In this document: one piece after another, positions 1 to 8,682 of the stretch
Position numbering within the stretch: the stretch's first letter is position 1
Layout: every line of letters starts with the position of its first letter
DNA from: Bradyrhizobium algeriense
GTDB taxonomy: Bacteria > Pseudomonadota > Alphaproteobacteria > Rhizobiales > Xanthobacteraceae
Direction: 5' to 3'
NCBI RefSeq assembly: GCF_003062295.1
Contig: NZ_PYCN01000037.1
Span: 1 to 48,712, forward strand
Length of the DNA stretch: 48,712 nt
The notes under the pieces: model-generated
The model's input: only the letters and a program-made list of their open reading frames with translations
Database searches by the model: none
What the model was told of the DNA's origin: nothing
Made by a program: the position numbers and the translations under genes

Positions 1-127
1 CGCATAGCCGCCCCGTCAAGCGTCGATAGCGTCAACAGTTCGCACAATGGAGAACTCACCCAACAAAACCCGCAAAAATCCAAAATCAGGAGCCGAAATC
101 GAACCAGCCGAGTTTTGCAACACAATC
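1..127. repeat. Terminal repeat, left copy (exact inverted match to 48586-48712)
   Basis: The first 127 bases equal the reverse complement of the last 127 bases of the window, and the match ends abruptly after position 127. An open frame starts at ATG 47 (residues MENSPNKTRKNPKSG...) and runs inward out of the repeat. Its first 27 codons are shared with the inverted copy and the continuation differs. The inner tip contains TGTTGCAAA on the minus strand, a string seen at the tips of some IS families. I cannot name an element. The exact length of 127 is also a common assembler k-mer, so this may be the edge of a collapsed repeat and not a true window-spanning inverted repeat. Confidence 0.9.
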
Positions 128-197
128 ACGCCGAAAGCGGAAGTCAATTCAAACTCGCCTCAATCCGAATTTGGCTGCGCGCTAACGAGTCCACGCC

Positions 198-1697
198 CTA
201 ATCCTCGCTCGCCCTGAACCGATCGAGTCCCTTCAGCACGAACGGCGCCGCTAGCGCGATCAGCGCAATGCCGAGCAGCGTCGCCGACATCGGACTTTGC
301 AGCAGCACCAGCGGATCGCCGAGGCTGATCGCCAGCGCGCGGCGCAACTGGCTTTCGGCGATCGGACCCAGGATGAGTCCGACGACGACGGGCGCGATCG
401 GAAAATCGAACCGGCGCATCAGGAAGCCCAGCACGCCAAAGCCTGCCAGCATCGACAGTTCGACGACCGAGGGTTTTGCCGCGATGGTGCCCATGGTCGC
501 GAACACGAGAATGCCGGCGTAGAGCCACGGCTGCGGGATCGCGAGCAGTTTCACCCACAGGCCGACCAGCGGCAGGTTGAGAACCAGCAGCATGACGTTG
601 GCGATGAAGAGACTCGCGATCAGGCCCCACACCAGATCGGGCCGCTCGGCGAACAGCAGCGGTCCCGGGTTCAGGCCGTATTGCTGAAAGCCCGCCAGCA
701 TCATCGCAGCCGTTGCCGAGGTCGGAAGGCCGAGCGTCAGCAAAGGCACCAGCGTGCCGGCGGCGGAGGCGTTGTTGGCGGCTTCCGGCCCGGCGACGCC
801 CTCGATGGCGCCCTTGCCGAATTCTTCCGGATGTTTCGATAGCCGCTTCTCGGTCGAATACGACAGGAACGTCGGAATTTCGGCGCCGCCGGCAGGCAGC
901 GCACCGATCGGAAAGCCGAACATCGTGCCGCGCAGCCACGGTTTCCACGACCGCTTCCAGTCAAGTTTCGTCATCCACAGTGAGCCGCGCACCGGCTCGA
1001 TCTTTTCCTCGGCGTGATGGCGGCGCGAGGCGACGTAGAGCGCTTCGCCGAGGGCAAACAGGCCCACCGCAAGCGTCGTCACCTCGACACCATCGAGCAG
1101 TTCGGGAATGCCGAACGCGAGCCGGGCCTGTCCGGTGAGCTTGTCGATGCCAACAAGCCCGAGCGTCAGCCCGATGAACAGGCTGGTCAGTCCGCGGATC
1201 GGCGAATCTCCGAAGGTTGCGGATACCGTGATAAAGGCCACGCACATCAGCGCGAAATAATCCTCAGGCCCGAAGCGCACCGCGAAATCCACCAGCCACG
1301 GCGCCAGAAACGCGAGGCCGATGGTGGCGATGGTGCCCGCGACGAACGAGCCGATCGCGGCCGTCGCCAGCGCCGGCCCGCCGCGGCCGGCCTTGGCCAT
1401 CTTGTTGCCTTCGAGCGCGGTCGCCATCGATGCGCTCTCGCCGGGCGTGTTGATCAGGATGGCGGTGGTCGAGCCGCCATACATGCCGCCGTAATAGATT
1501 CCGGCAAACATGATCAGCGAGCCGCCGGGATCGAGCTTGTAGGTGACCGGCAGCAGCAATGCGACCGTGAGCGCTGGCCCGATGCCGGGCAGCACGCCCA
1601 CTGCAGTACCGAGGAACACGCCGACCAGCGCGTAGAGCAGGTTCATCGGCTGCACGGCGACAGCCATGCCATGCGCGAGCGCGGCGAAAGTTTCCAT
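198..1697 (-). CDS. tctA: Tripartite tricarboxylate transporter, large permease subunit TctA
   Basis: This is the large membrane subunit of a TTT-type secondary transporter, which imports a carboxylate delivered by the periplasmic protein TctC. The 499-residue product is hydrophobic throughout, with about a dozen predicted membrane spans. It has the family signature around residues 33-48 (VGVLPGIGPALTVALL) and the second conserved block LTLGLPTSATAAMMLAG near residue 320. The length is normal for TctA. It is the last gene of the operon: its ATG overlaps the tctB stop by one base (TAATG), so translation is probably coupled. The substrate cannot be read from sequence. No tctDE two-component pair lies nearby. 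Family assignment is secure. Confidence 0.95.
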   Translation of the reverse strand: METFAALAHGMAVAVQPMNLLYALVGVFLGTAVGVLPGIGPALTVALLLPVTYKLDPGGSLIMFAGIYYGGMYGGSTTAILINTPGESASMATALEGNKMAKAGRGGPALATAAIGSFVAGTIATIGLAFLAPWLVDFAVRFGPEDYFALMCVAFITVSATFGDSPIRGLTSLFIGLTLGLVGIDKLTGQARLAFGIPELLDGVEVTTLAVGLFALGEALYVASRRHHAEEKIEPVRGSLWMTKLDWKRSWKPWLRGTMFGFPIGALPAGGAEIPTFLSYSTEKRLSKHPEEFGKGAIEGVAGPEAANNASAAGTLVPLLTLGLPTSATAAMMLAGFQQYGLNPGPLLFAERPDLVWGLIASLFIANVMLLVLNLPLVGLWVKLLAIPQPWLYAGILVFATMGTIAAKPSVVELSMLAGFGVLGFLMRRFDFPIAPVVVGLILGPIAESQLRRALAISLGDPLVLLQSPMSATLLGIALIALAAPFVLKGLDRFRASED

Positions 1698-2182
1698 TAC
1701 AGCAGTCTTTCCAGGGGGCCGGCGGGGAGGCTCAACGTCAGCAGCCGATCGAAAGCGAGATAGATCAGGGTGCTCATCACGAGCGCGATGGCGGAGTCGG
1801 CAAAAATGGCGCGGCGTCCGAAGGCCGCCGACGTGGTGACGAACAATGCCGAGGTCGCAAGGATGAAGCCGCCGCCGACGCCGATGATGGCGATCAGCAG
1901 CGCCAGCCCGCCGAGGATCAAAAGCACGGCCCTGGGATCGGCGCTCTCGCGCGGCGGCAGGTTGCCGCGCAGTGCGTCGATCAGATTACCGATCGCGAGA
2001 AGGCCGAGCCCGATGGCGATGACGACCGGCATCACCTCGGGCCCCATGCCGTACATCGTAGTGGATGGCAGTTGACGCGAGTCCCATACCAGCACCACCG
2101 CAAGCGCTGCGAGCGCTGCGGCAATGACGACGCCGGCACGATCGACGCGCCGCGCCGCCGGCCCCCGCGGAAGGTCCGTCAT
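1697..2182 (-). CDS. tctB: Tripartite tricarboxylate transporter, small permease subunit TctB
   Basis: This is the small membrane subunit of the TTT transporter, 161 residues with about four hydrophobic segments: near 17-35 after a basic N-terminus, 48-65, a long AVLLILGGLALLIAIIGVGGG stretch split here only for length, and a C-terminal span. TctB is poorly conserved, so the call rests on size, topology and its position between tctC and tctA. Its ATG overlaps the tctC stop by four bases (ATGA), and its own stop overlaps the tctA start. This is tight co-translation typical of a stoichiometric complex in the inner membrane. Confidence 0.88.
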   Translation of the reverse strand: MTDLPRGPAARRVDRAGVVIAAALAALAVVLVWDSRQLPSTTMYGMGPEVMPVVIAIGLGLLAIGNLIDALRGNLPPRESADPRAVLLILGGLALLIAIIGVGGGFILATSALFVTTSAAFGRRAIFADSAIALVMSTLIYLAFDRLLTLSLPAGPLERLL

Positions 2183-3147
2183 GATTTGACGAGGCCGACC
2201 GACTTCAAGACGTCGGTGACGCGCGCGGTTTCTTTCTTCAGGAAATCCGCGAACGCATCGCCGGAAAGATAGGCGTCATCCCAGCCCTTCTGCTTGAGGA
2301 TGTCCTTCCAGGCGTCCGACTTGACCATGTTCTCCACCGCAGCGCTCAGCGTCTTGCGCTGTTCCGGCGTGATGCCGGGAGGCGCGACCACCGAGCGCCA
2401 GTTGGCTATCACGAGGTCGATGCCCTGTTCCTTGAAGGTCGGAATATCGCTGCCTGCGATGCGCTTCTCCGACGTCACGCCGAGCGCGCGCAATTTGCCG
2501 GACTTGATCTGACCTTCGTATTCGCTCATCCCCGAAATGCCCGCGGTGACCTTGCCGCCGAGAATGGCCGCCAGCGACTCGCCGCCGCCGGAAAATGGGA
2601 TGTAGTTGACCTTCTTGGCGTCGGCGCCGATCGTTCCCGCAAACAACGCCGCCATCACATGATCGACGCCGCCGGCCGAGCCGCCGGCAAACGTGACCTT
2701 GGCGATGTCGGCCTTCACGGCAGCGGCAAGATCTTGCGCCGTCTTGATCGGCGAATTCGCCGGTACCACGATCACCTGGATTTCTTCGGTAAGGCGCGCG
2801 ATCGGCGTCACCTGATCGAGCGTCACCGGCGATTTGTTCATGGCGAGCGCGCCCACCATGACAAAACCGTTCACCATCATCTGGTTGCCATCGCCCTTGG
2901 CGCCGTTGACGAACTGCGCGATGCCGACGCTGCCGCCGGCGCCGGCCACGTTGGTGACCTGGACGCTGCGGGCGATCTTGGCGGCGACCAGCGCCTGCTG
3001 CATCGAGCGGGCGGTCTGATCCCATCCGCCGCCGGGTGCGGCGGGCGCCATGATCTTGAGCTCGAGCTGCTGCGAGAGGGCAGGTGCTGCGGCTGCAAGC
3101 GTCAACGCGACGACCGCGCCGAACAGGCGCGTATGAAACGGGATCAT
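2179..3147 (-). CDS. tctC: Tripartite tricarboxylate transporter substrate-binding protein TctC (Bug family)
   Basis: This periplasmic receptor binds the carboxylate and hands it to TctAB. The 322-residue product begins with a clear signal peptide (basic start, hydrophobic 8-22, cleavage near APALSQ). The Bug-family ligand-binding signature APGGGWDQTAR follows near residue 36, then VAGAGGSVG. Its length is usual for the family. It is first in the operon, with a purine-rich GGAGGAGA ribosome site just before the ATG. Bug proteins are highly expanded in many proteobacteria and their ligands vary (citrate, aromatic or other carboxylates), so the substrate is left open. The gene is divergent from the GST-like gene, about 158 bp away. 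Confidence 0.95.
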   Translation of the reverse strand: MIPFHTRLFGAVVALTLAAAAPALSQQLELKIMAPAAPGGGWDQTARSMQQALVAAKIARSVQVTNVAGAGGSVGIAQFVNGAKGDGNQMMVNGFVMVGALAMNKSPVTLDQVTPIARLTEEIQVIVVPANSPIKTAQDLAAAVKADIAKVTFAGGSAGGVDHVMAALFAGTIGADAKKVNYIPFSGGGESLAAILGGKVTAGISGMSEYEGQIKSGKLRALGVTSEKRIAGSDIPTFKEQGIDLVIANWRSVVAPPGITPEQRKTLSAAVENMVKSDAWKDILKQKGWDDAYLSGDAFADFLKKETARVTDVLKSVGLVKS

Positions 3148-3245
3148 GGGGTCTCCTCCAGGCTCACGCGGAGCCGTTATGTGTCAATTCGTCGCATATC
3201 AGCCGGAAAACGTGCCGCTGTCCAGAAGGACCTTTACGTGTCCGA

Positions 3246-3276
3246 ACGGGATCCGGAAGTTTCGCTAGGATCCCGT
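3246..3276. promoter_or_regulatory. 9-bp perfect dyad upstream of the GST-like gene
   Basis: ACGGGATCC at 3246-3254 and GGATCCCGT at 3268-3276 form a perfect inverted repeat with a 13-nt spacer. It lies 30-60 nt before the GST-like start and within the intergenic region shared with the divergent tctCBA operon. It could be an operator or a 5' UTR hairpin. No T-run follows, so it is not a terminator. Confidence 0.4.
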
Positions 3277-3305
3277 CCGTGGTGATGATTGAGGAGGGGA
3301 AATCG

Positions 3306-4025
3306 ATGCCCGAGAATGTTCAATCCGGCGGAGAGGCGCATCGAAGCGGCAATCGCAAAATGCGGCTGTTCTCCGGCCCCTTGAGCATGTTCGGCGCAAA
3401 GGCTCAGATCGCGGCGCACGAGAAGAACATCGATTTCGAACTGATCATGGTGCCCTTCACCATGAAGGAGGGTTACGCGCCAAAGCATCCGGAAGTCCTG
3501 CGCATCAATCCAAAGCGGCAGGTCCCGGTGCTGATCGACGGTGACCTCGAGATCTTCGATTCCACCCAGATCTTCGAGTATCTTGAAGACATCAAGCCGC
3601 ATCCTGCGCTGTGGCCTGCGACTACTGCAGCAAGGGCCTGGTCTCGCCGGCTGGAGCATGAATCGGATGAAGTCTATTTCCCTCATATCATCAAATTGAT
3701 GCAGCTCGGGAAGGCGTCGCTCGATCCCGCCGCGGAGCCCGCGCGCGCGGGCGCTGCCGCTTATTATCGAACAATGGAGAGCGTGCTGGGTGATCGCGAG
3801 TTTCTCGGCGGCGCGTATTCCTTTGCCGATATCGCGTTCTATATGGCCCAGCTCTTCGGCGCGCGCTGGGGCGCCGACATGACCAGCGAAACGCCGAGGC
3901 TTCTGCAATGGCGGCAGCGCATGACGGCAAGACCGGCGGTCATCAAGGTCGTTGGACCGATGGCCGATTACCTGCGTGGCCAAGGCCTCGGCGTTCCAGC
4001 GTTTCTTCCGTCAAGAGCTATGTGA
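3306..4025 (+). CDS. Glutathione S-transferase family protein
   Basis: This is a cytosolic GST-fold protein of 239 residues. The thioredoxin-like N-domain starts at MRLFSGPLSMFGAK (residue 19) and includes the cis-proline segment RQVPVLIDG and the glutathione gamma-Glu contact at DSTQIFEYLED. An all-helical C-domain follows, with the N-capping-like segment SFADIAFYMAQLFG. The start at 3306 is preferred because GAGGAGGGG lies 6-8 nt upstream. An ATG at 3285 would add seven residues but has a poorer site. Whether it conjugates glutathione or acts as a binding or stress protein cannot be said. It stands alone and is divergent from tctC. Confidence 0.87.
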   Translation: MPENVQSGGEAHRSGNRKMRLFSGPLSMFGAKAQIAAHEKNIDFELIMVPFTMKEGYAPKHPEVLRINPKRQVPVLIDGDLEIFDSTQIFEYLEDIKPHPALWPATTAARAWSRRLEHESDEVYFPHIIKLMQLGKASLDPAAEPARAGAAAYYRTMESVLGDREFLGGAYSFADIAFYMAQLFGARWGADMTSETPRLLQWRQRMTARPAVIKVVGPMADYLRGQGLGVPAFLPSRAM

Positions 4026-4060
4026 TCGACCTGTGGGTACGCGCGCCGGTTTGTCTCCGG

Positions 4061-7000
4061 TCAGGCCCGCGCGACCGCGTGCGGAAACACGATCTCGATC
4101 AGCGTGCCGGAACGGCCGCCGGTCTTGATCTGGAATTTGGCGCGGTTGGCTTCGACGAGCGCTTTGGTCAGCGACAGGCTGACGGCCGAACTCTCGGCCC
4201 GATCCGATGGCGCAGGCGTCCGGAACGGCTGCAGGGCGGCGGCAACCTCATTGTCGTTGAGGCCGTGGCCGGTGTCGCGGACCCGCAGCATCACCTCGCC
4301 GAAATCGGACAACGCCGTGGAGACGATGACCTGGCCGCCGGCATTGGCGAGATGGATCGAATTGCCGATCAGGTTCAGCGCGATCTGGCGCAAGGCGCGT
4401 GCGTCCGCGATCACCGGCGGCAGCATGTGCGCGAGCGACGTGCGGATGATGATGCGCTCGCGATTGGCCTGCGGCTGCAACACCGCAACGCAGCTCTCGA
4501 CCAGTTCGTTGAGGTTCTGGTTGGTGAAGGCGAGATCGAGCTTGCCGGTTTCGATCCGGGACAGGTCGAGCAGGTCGTTGATGATGGCGATCACGCGTTC
4601 GCCGGAGGCGCGGATGTCCTTCATGTATTCGAGGTAGCGCTCGTTGCCGAGCGCGCCGAACCGCTCGGCGATCATCACTTCGGAAAAGCCGATGATGGCG
4701 TTCAGCGGCGTCCGCACCTCGTGGCTGATCCGGGCCAGCACGTCGGCCTTGGCATTGGCGGCGCGTTCGGCCAGCCGCCGCGCCTCGCGCAATTCGCTCT
4801 CGGTCTTCTTGGCCTGCGAGAGATCGCGGAACACCGCGAAGAAATTCGGCCCCTCAGGGCGGGTGCGGCCCATGGTCATCGACAGCGCGATGATGCCGCC
4901 CTTGCTTTCGCGCGCCAGCACTTCGCGGCCGTGATCGAGCAGGCTGGCGACGCCTGATACCTTGATGCCGGCGAGATATTCGAACACGCCGTGCCGGCTT
5001 TCGGGCGCAAACAGATCGGCGAGATTGCGCCTGGCGAGTTCGTCGCCGTCATGGCCGAACAGCGCTTCGGCGCTGCGGTTGGCCGCATGGATGTTGCCCT
5101 CGGCGTCGAACATCAGAATGCCTTCGGCCGTGGTGTCGAGGATGGCGGCGAGGTCTTCGGCATTGGCGTGGCCGACATCCGCCGGTTCGGAGCCGTCAGG
5201 CCCCGATACCACCGGTTCGGAGCCGTCAGGCTCCGATACCACCGGTTCGAACTCCGATACCGCCGGTTCGAAGACGTCAGGCTCCGATGCGGCCGGTTCG
5301 GACTCCGATACCGCCGGTTCGGACTCCGATACCGGCTCGGCTCGCGCGATGGCGGCCGCGATTGCCGCGCTCTCATGTTGCGTGCCCGAGAAGATCAAGG
5401 CCAATGCGGAATCGCCGTCCCATGAAATCGTGTAGAGGCGGGCCTCTGCCGCCGATGACGGCGCGTCTGCGTCTTCAGGCTGGCTTGCGGAGATCGTCAC
5501 CGGTTTGCCGGTGTCCGACGTCGAGGAGACGTTGGAGGTGCCGGGTTCGACATAGAGCGCGTCGAGGCCGCCGACATCTTCCAGCGCGTGCAGGCTCGGA
5601 TAGCCCATCTGCGTCAGAAAGGCGGGGTTGGCATAGAGCAGCCGGTCGAGCCGGTAGATCAGGATGCCGACCGGCAGCAAATCGAGCAGCGCCTTGTCGC
5701 GCGCCGCTTCGCCACGTGCCGGCGGCTCGGGTAGCGCCAGCCATTCGGGCGGCGCGGCCGGCGGGGCGAAGATGGTCTCGCCGACGGCGTCCGCCTCGTT
5801 GCCGTTCTCGGTGTCGAGCCGCGCCGACAATTGCCGCGCGAGTTCGTCGAAGGCGATGTTTTCAACCGGCGACAGCGATAGCGGCTTCGCTTCGCCCGGG
5901 GCGCGGAACGGCAAGACGTTTGCGGCAGCGTCTGCCGGCGACTCCGTTGCGGTTTCCGTCAGCGCGTCCTCGACGCTCTCCTCGACGCTTTCCTTGGGAG
6001 TTTCCACGGGCGTTTCCAAATCTTTTTGATGTGAAGGCTCTGCAGCAGAAGTCTCTTCAGCAGGAGTCTCTTCAGCAGAAACCTCTGCAGTGGAAGTTTT
6101 GGCAGCAATCGGTTCAGGCAATTCATCAGGCGAAGGCGATGCAACGCCGGCCGGCTCGGCAGACGGCGCAGCGGGCACTTCTTGCGGCGTCACCATCTCG
6201 CCGGACAATTCCGCCAGGCGCAGGGCGGCGAGCCGGGCGATGGCGTCGAAATCGCGGCAAACGCCGAAGCCGCGATAGCCGATGAAGTTTCGCGCCGCAT
6301 CGAAGACCGGCAGGCCGGACAATTCGACGGGCAACGTGCCGCCGCCGTCCACCGGCCAGTTCAGTGTGATGCCGCTCCAGGTCGTGCCGGTCGCAAAGGC
6401 CTGCGTCATCCGGCCGGTGGGATCCAGCCCGAAGGTCTCGGCGATCTCGCGCCATGGCCGGCCGAAAGCGGCCGAGGTGCGCGGGCCGATCAGGCCGAGG
6501 AATTCGTCGCTGCCGAGTGTGAAGCGGCCTTCCCGATCCATCTGCCAGGTGAAGCGCAGCGGCAGGCGGCGCGCCCGTTCGGCAAATGCTTCGAGGGCAG
6601 GGGGTGGCGCGCGCGAAATGGTTCCGGCCGCGGGCGGCTCGTCGGCGGCGGCAGGTTCGGCAAACGCATCGAACAACGCAAATCCGGCGGGCGCTTCGCC
6701 CGCTTGCGCCGGCTGCTGGTCATCGGCAGCCGATTGCGACGCGACCGGTTGCTCGATGACGGGCGCGCCCGGCTGCGGGGTTGGCTCTGACGAAGCTGGC
6801 TCTGATGAAGGCGGCTTTGATGAAGGCGGCTCTGATGATGCGGTGGCTGGCTGTATCTCGTGATCGGGCTGCACCTGCGCCGGACGCGGCGCGATCAGCG
6901 CGATGTTGCCGGCGGCGATCAGAACGCCGTGGCTGCCATTGGGAAAATCGAACCGCGAGCAGCCGCAGGTCGCAAGCCCGCCGTGCGCCGCGCCAAACCC

Positions 7001-7267
7001 CTGCAAGCGCTCCAGCCGGATGGCGCCGTTCGCGAGCAGCCGGCCTGCGAGCCGCGCGATCTGCCGCCGGTGCCGGTCGGCCGGCCCGAAGGTTTTTTCG
7101 GCAAGGGCTGCGGCACTGGCTGCGCCGAACAGGCGGGCGCCGGCCGCATTGGCCCACAGGATTCGCCGGCCATCGGCCGTCCACAACCAGGCGGGCAGGC
7201 GGCTAGCCGCGTAGGCCGCCAATCTTGGATCGCCGTGCGCCCGCCACTGAAATTCCGCATCCTGCAT
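4061..7267 (-). CDS. Multi-PAS sensor histidine kinase (PleC/DivJ/PdhS-like)
   Basis: This is a soluble histidine kinase of about 1068 residues with no convincing membrane segment. An N-terminal PAS-like region (RLPAWLWTADGRRILWAN) is followed by at least three more PAS-type segments, the last near AEDLAAILDTTAEGILMFD. The HisKA block ISHEVRTPLNAIIGFSEVM carries the phospho-acceptor His near residue 848, and a HATPase domain ends the protein. The HisKA block resembles the PleC/DivJ/PdhS kinases that act on DivK and cell polarity in alphaproteobacteria. The N box and the DTGHG G1 box are present, but the usual glycine-rich G2 box is replaced by SSAVSLSLTK. Linkers are Ser/Glu/Pro-rich tandem repeats. 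A GTG at 7363 would add 32 residues of poor quality, so ATG 7267 is chosen. Confidence 0.85.
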   Translation of the reverse strand: MQDAEFQWRAHGDPRLAAYAASRLPAWLWTADGRRILWANAAGARLFGAASAAALAEKTFGPADRHRRQIARLAGRLLANGAIRLERLQGFGAAHGGLATCGCSRFDFPNGSHGVLIAAGNIALIAPRPAQVQPDHEIQPATASSEPPSSKPPSSEPASSEPTPQPGAPVIEQPVASQSAADDQQPAQAGEAPAGFALFDAFAEPAAADEPPAAGTISRAPPPALEAFAERARRLPLRFTWQMDREGRFTLGSDEFLGLIGPRTSAAFGRPWREIAETFGLDPTGRMTQAFATGTTWSGITLNWPVDGGGTLPVELSGLPVFDAARNFIGYRGFGVCRDFDAIARLAALRLAELSGEMVTPQEVPAAPSAEPAGVASPSPDELPEPIAAKTSTAEVSAEETPAEETSAAEPSHQKDLETPVETPKESVEESVEDALTETATESPADAAANVLPFRAPGEAKPLSLSPVENIAFDELARQLSARLDTENGNEADAVGETIFAPPAAPPEWLALPEPPARGEAARDKALLDLLPVGILIYRLDRLLYANPAFLTQMGYPSLHALEDVGGLDALYVEPGTSNVSSTSDTGKPVTISASQPEDADAPSSAAEARLYTISWDGDSALALIFSGTQHESAAIAAAIARAEPVSESEPAVSESEPAASEPDVFEPAVSEFEPVVSEPDGSEPVVSGPDGSEPADVGHANAEDLAAILDTTAEGILMFDAEGNIHAANRSAEALFGHDGDELARRNLADLFAPESRHGVFEYLAGIKVSGVASLLDHGREVLARESKGGIIALSMTMGRTRPEGPNFFAVFRDLSQAKKTESELREARRLAERAANAKADVLARISHEVRTPLNAIIGFSEVMIAERFGALGNERYLEYMKDIRASGERVIAIINDLLDLSRIETGKLDLAFTNQNLNELVESCVAVLQPQANRERIIIRTSLAHMLPPVIADARALRQIALNLIGNSIHLANAGGQVIVSTALSDFGEVMLRVRDTGHGLNDNEVAAALQPFRTPAPSDRAESSAVSLSLTKALVEANRAKFQIKTGGRSGTLIEIVFPHAVARA
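5182..5335. repeat. 30/21-bp tandem repeat array inside the PAS kinase gene
   Basis: Six units start with CCGGTTCG at 5182, 5212, 5242, 5263, 5293 and 5314. Units are 30 or 21 bp and so always keep frame. On the coding strand they give repeated acidic SEPAVSESE / SEPDGSEPVV linkers between PAS segments. The array could expand or contract without breaking the protein. Confidence 0.9.
6039..6098. repeat. 15-bp tandem repeat (about 4 units) inside the PAS kinase gene
   Basis: Units of 15 bp begin at 6039, 6054, 6069 and 6084 (TCTTCAGCAGGAGTC type). They encode a Glu/Thr/Ser/Ala-rich linker with an ETPAEETSAAE pattern on the minus strand. They differ from one another by a few bases. Confidence 0.85.
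6783..6842. repeat. 15-bp tandem repeat (4 units) inside the PAS kinase gene
   Basis: Four units of the GGCTCTGATGAAGGC type at 6783-6842 encode a SSEPP/SSKPP/SSEPA/SSEPT linker near the N-terminal third of the kinase. It is a third in-frame array in the same gene, again with a period divisible by three. Confidence 0.88.
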
Positions 7268-7559
7268 CGCGACTACATGACCGTCCGGCTTCAAAATCGG
7301 CTGCCAAAACGCCGAAAGCGTTAAGGGAACATTAGTATTGCAAGCCGGCAGCGGCAGGTCCACGGCCCGGCCGGCCGGCCGTAATCTTAGCCCGGGATAA
7401 CCTTAACCTTGGCTGGACCCTTTGGCCGGCCGCCGCGTTGGGGGGTTGCAAACGGTCGTCAAGGGTTCAACGGGGAACCTCCCCGGCGCCGCATCCGTCC
7501 AGGACGCGGCACCCGACGGTATCCGGACGCATATCCCTGGCAATGCAAAGGAGCGCACC

Positions 7560-7943
7560 ATGAGTGACGAAGTGCGAGACCGATTCGAGATACCCAAGGA
7601 AATGCGATCGATGGCGGAAGCAAGCCTGGAGCAGGCCCGCAAGACCTTCGAGAAATTCGTCGCCGCCGCGCAGACCGCCGCCGGCTCCATCGAGGAGCGC
7701 AACGCCACGGTTCGCGCCGGCGTAAAGGATGTCGGTAGCAAGGCCATGGCCTATGCCGAGCAGAACGTGCAGGGCTCGCTCGATCACGCGCAGTCATTGC
7801 TGAAGGCCAAGGATCTGCCTGAGGTGATGCGGCTGCACAGCGAATATGTGCAGGCACAAATGCGCGCGCTGGCGGAGCAGGCCAGCGAAATGAGCCAGAC
7901 CGTCGGCAAGGCTGCCATGGACGCGGCCAAGCCGAAAGTGTGA
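7560..7943 (+). CDS. Phasin family protein (127 aa)
   Basis: This small amphipathic helical protein probably coats polyhydroxybutyrate granules. It has 127 residues, is Ala/Glu/Lys-rich and has no signal peptide. It shows the phasin pattern of an N-terminal IPKEMRSMAEASLEQARKTF segment followed by long helices (SLDHAQSLLKAKDLPEV, then VQAQMRALAEQ). The ATG at 7560 has an AAAGGAG site 6-8 nt upstream. A second phasin follows 250 bp downstream on the same strand with its own start region, so the pair looks like a paralogous duplication. No PHB synthase or PhaR gene is in the window. Confidence 0.9.
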   Translation: MSDEVRDRFEIPKEMRSMAEASLEQARKTFEKFVAAAQTAAGSIEERNATVRAGVKDVGSKAMAYAEQNVQGSLDHAQSLLKAKDLPEVMRLHSEYVQAQMRALAEQASEMSQTVGKAAMDAAKPKV

Positions 7944-8036
7944 GTGGCCGCCATCGGCGAAAAGCCCGGCACCGGCTAGCCGGGATTGGAACCCGTATCC
8001 CGGGTTAAGTATGCGGCGATGCATCAGAAATTGCAG

Positions 8037-8048
8037 TGCGCTGCACAA
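8037..8048 (+). promoter_or_regulatory. Candidate PhaR-type site and -35 element before the second phasin
   Basis: TGCGCTGCACAA matches TGCRNYGCASMA, which I recall as the consensus proposed for the Bradyrhizobium PHB regulator PhaR. Two bases later a TTGACA (8051-8056) offers a -35 element; no good -10 is obvious. The site lies about 150 bp before the phasin start. I found no match before the first phasin. Confidence 0.4.
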
Positions 8049-8194
8049 ATTTGACATGATATTGGTTCTAGTTGGGCGAGCCCGTGGATGGGCACTTTCC
8101 GTGAGTGTGTTGCGTAACCTTTCGGTCCGCCTCGCCTGCCCGGCGGTCCGCAAGGGGGAATGCCGTTTTAACCCCATTGTGAAGGATGCAAGCC

Positions 8195-8629
8195 GTGACC
8201 AGTTCCACCGATCCCTTCTCTGCCTCCATCATTCCCTTCGAAGTCCCCGAGCAGATGCGCGCGCTTGCCGAAAAGGGCGTCTCGCAGGCCCGCGACAGCT
8301 ACGCCAAGTTCAAGGATGCCGCCGAGACCCACAACGGCACCATCGAGGCCGTGTTCACCTCGGCCAGCAAGGGCGCCAGCGAGTACAACGCCAAGCTGAT
8401 CGAGTTCTTCAAGGCCAACACGACGTCCTCGCTTGATTTCGCGCAGGAGCTGTTCGGCGTGAAGACGCCGGCCGCGGCGCTCGAACTGTGGACCTCGCAC
8501 GCCAAGAAGCAGTACGAGACCTTCACGGTGCAAGCCAAGGAGCTCGCCGAACTCGGCCAGAAGGTCGCGACCGAGACCGTCGAGCCGATCAAGGCCTCGG
8601 CCTCGAAGCTTTACAAGCCGGCCGCCTGA
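8195..8629 (+). CDS. Phasin family protein (144 aa)
   Basis: This second phasin paralogue has 144 residues. It shares the N-terminal pattern of the first (FEVPEQMRALAEKGVSQARD versus FEIPKEMRSMAEASLEQAR). The body is helical, with SLDFAQELFGVKTPAAALEL and a Lys-rich tail ending KLYKPAA. The GTG at 8195 is preferred because GAAGGA (8181-8186) lies 8 nt before it; the ATG at 8186 sits directly on that site and would add three residues. The granule-coating role on PHB is inferred from family. A strong intrinsic terminator follows 22 nt after the stop. Confidence 0.9.
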   Translation: MTSSTDPFSASIIPFEVPEQMRALAEKGVSQARDSYAKFKDAAETHNGTIEAVFTSASKGASEYNAKLIEFFKANTTSSLDFAQELFGVKTPAAALELWTSHAKKQYETFTVQAKELAELGQKVATETVEPIKASASKLYKPAA

Positions 8630-8651
8630 TCGTTTTTCGGTATTGATCACG

Positions 8652-8682
8652 AAAAGCCCGGGCGAAGCGGCCCGGGCTTTTT
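8652..8682 (+). terminator. Intrinsic terminator after the phasin gene
   Basis: A perfect 12-bp stem, AAAAGCCCGGGC (8652-8663) with GCCCGGGCTTTT (8670-8681), has a 6-nt loop and a T-run. It lies directly downstream of the phasin stop codon. Confidence 0.9.

Noticed and set aside
5182..5335. Array possibly representing a CRISPR
   Set aside because: Units are contiguous with no unique spacers, keep the reading frame and encode acidic linkers of the kinase.
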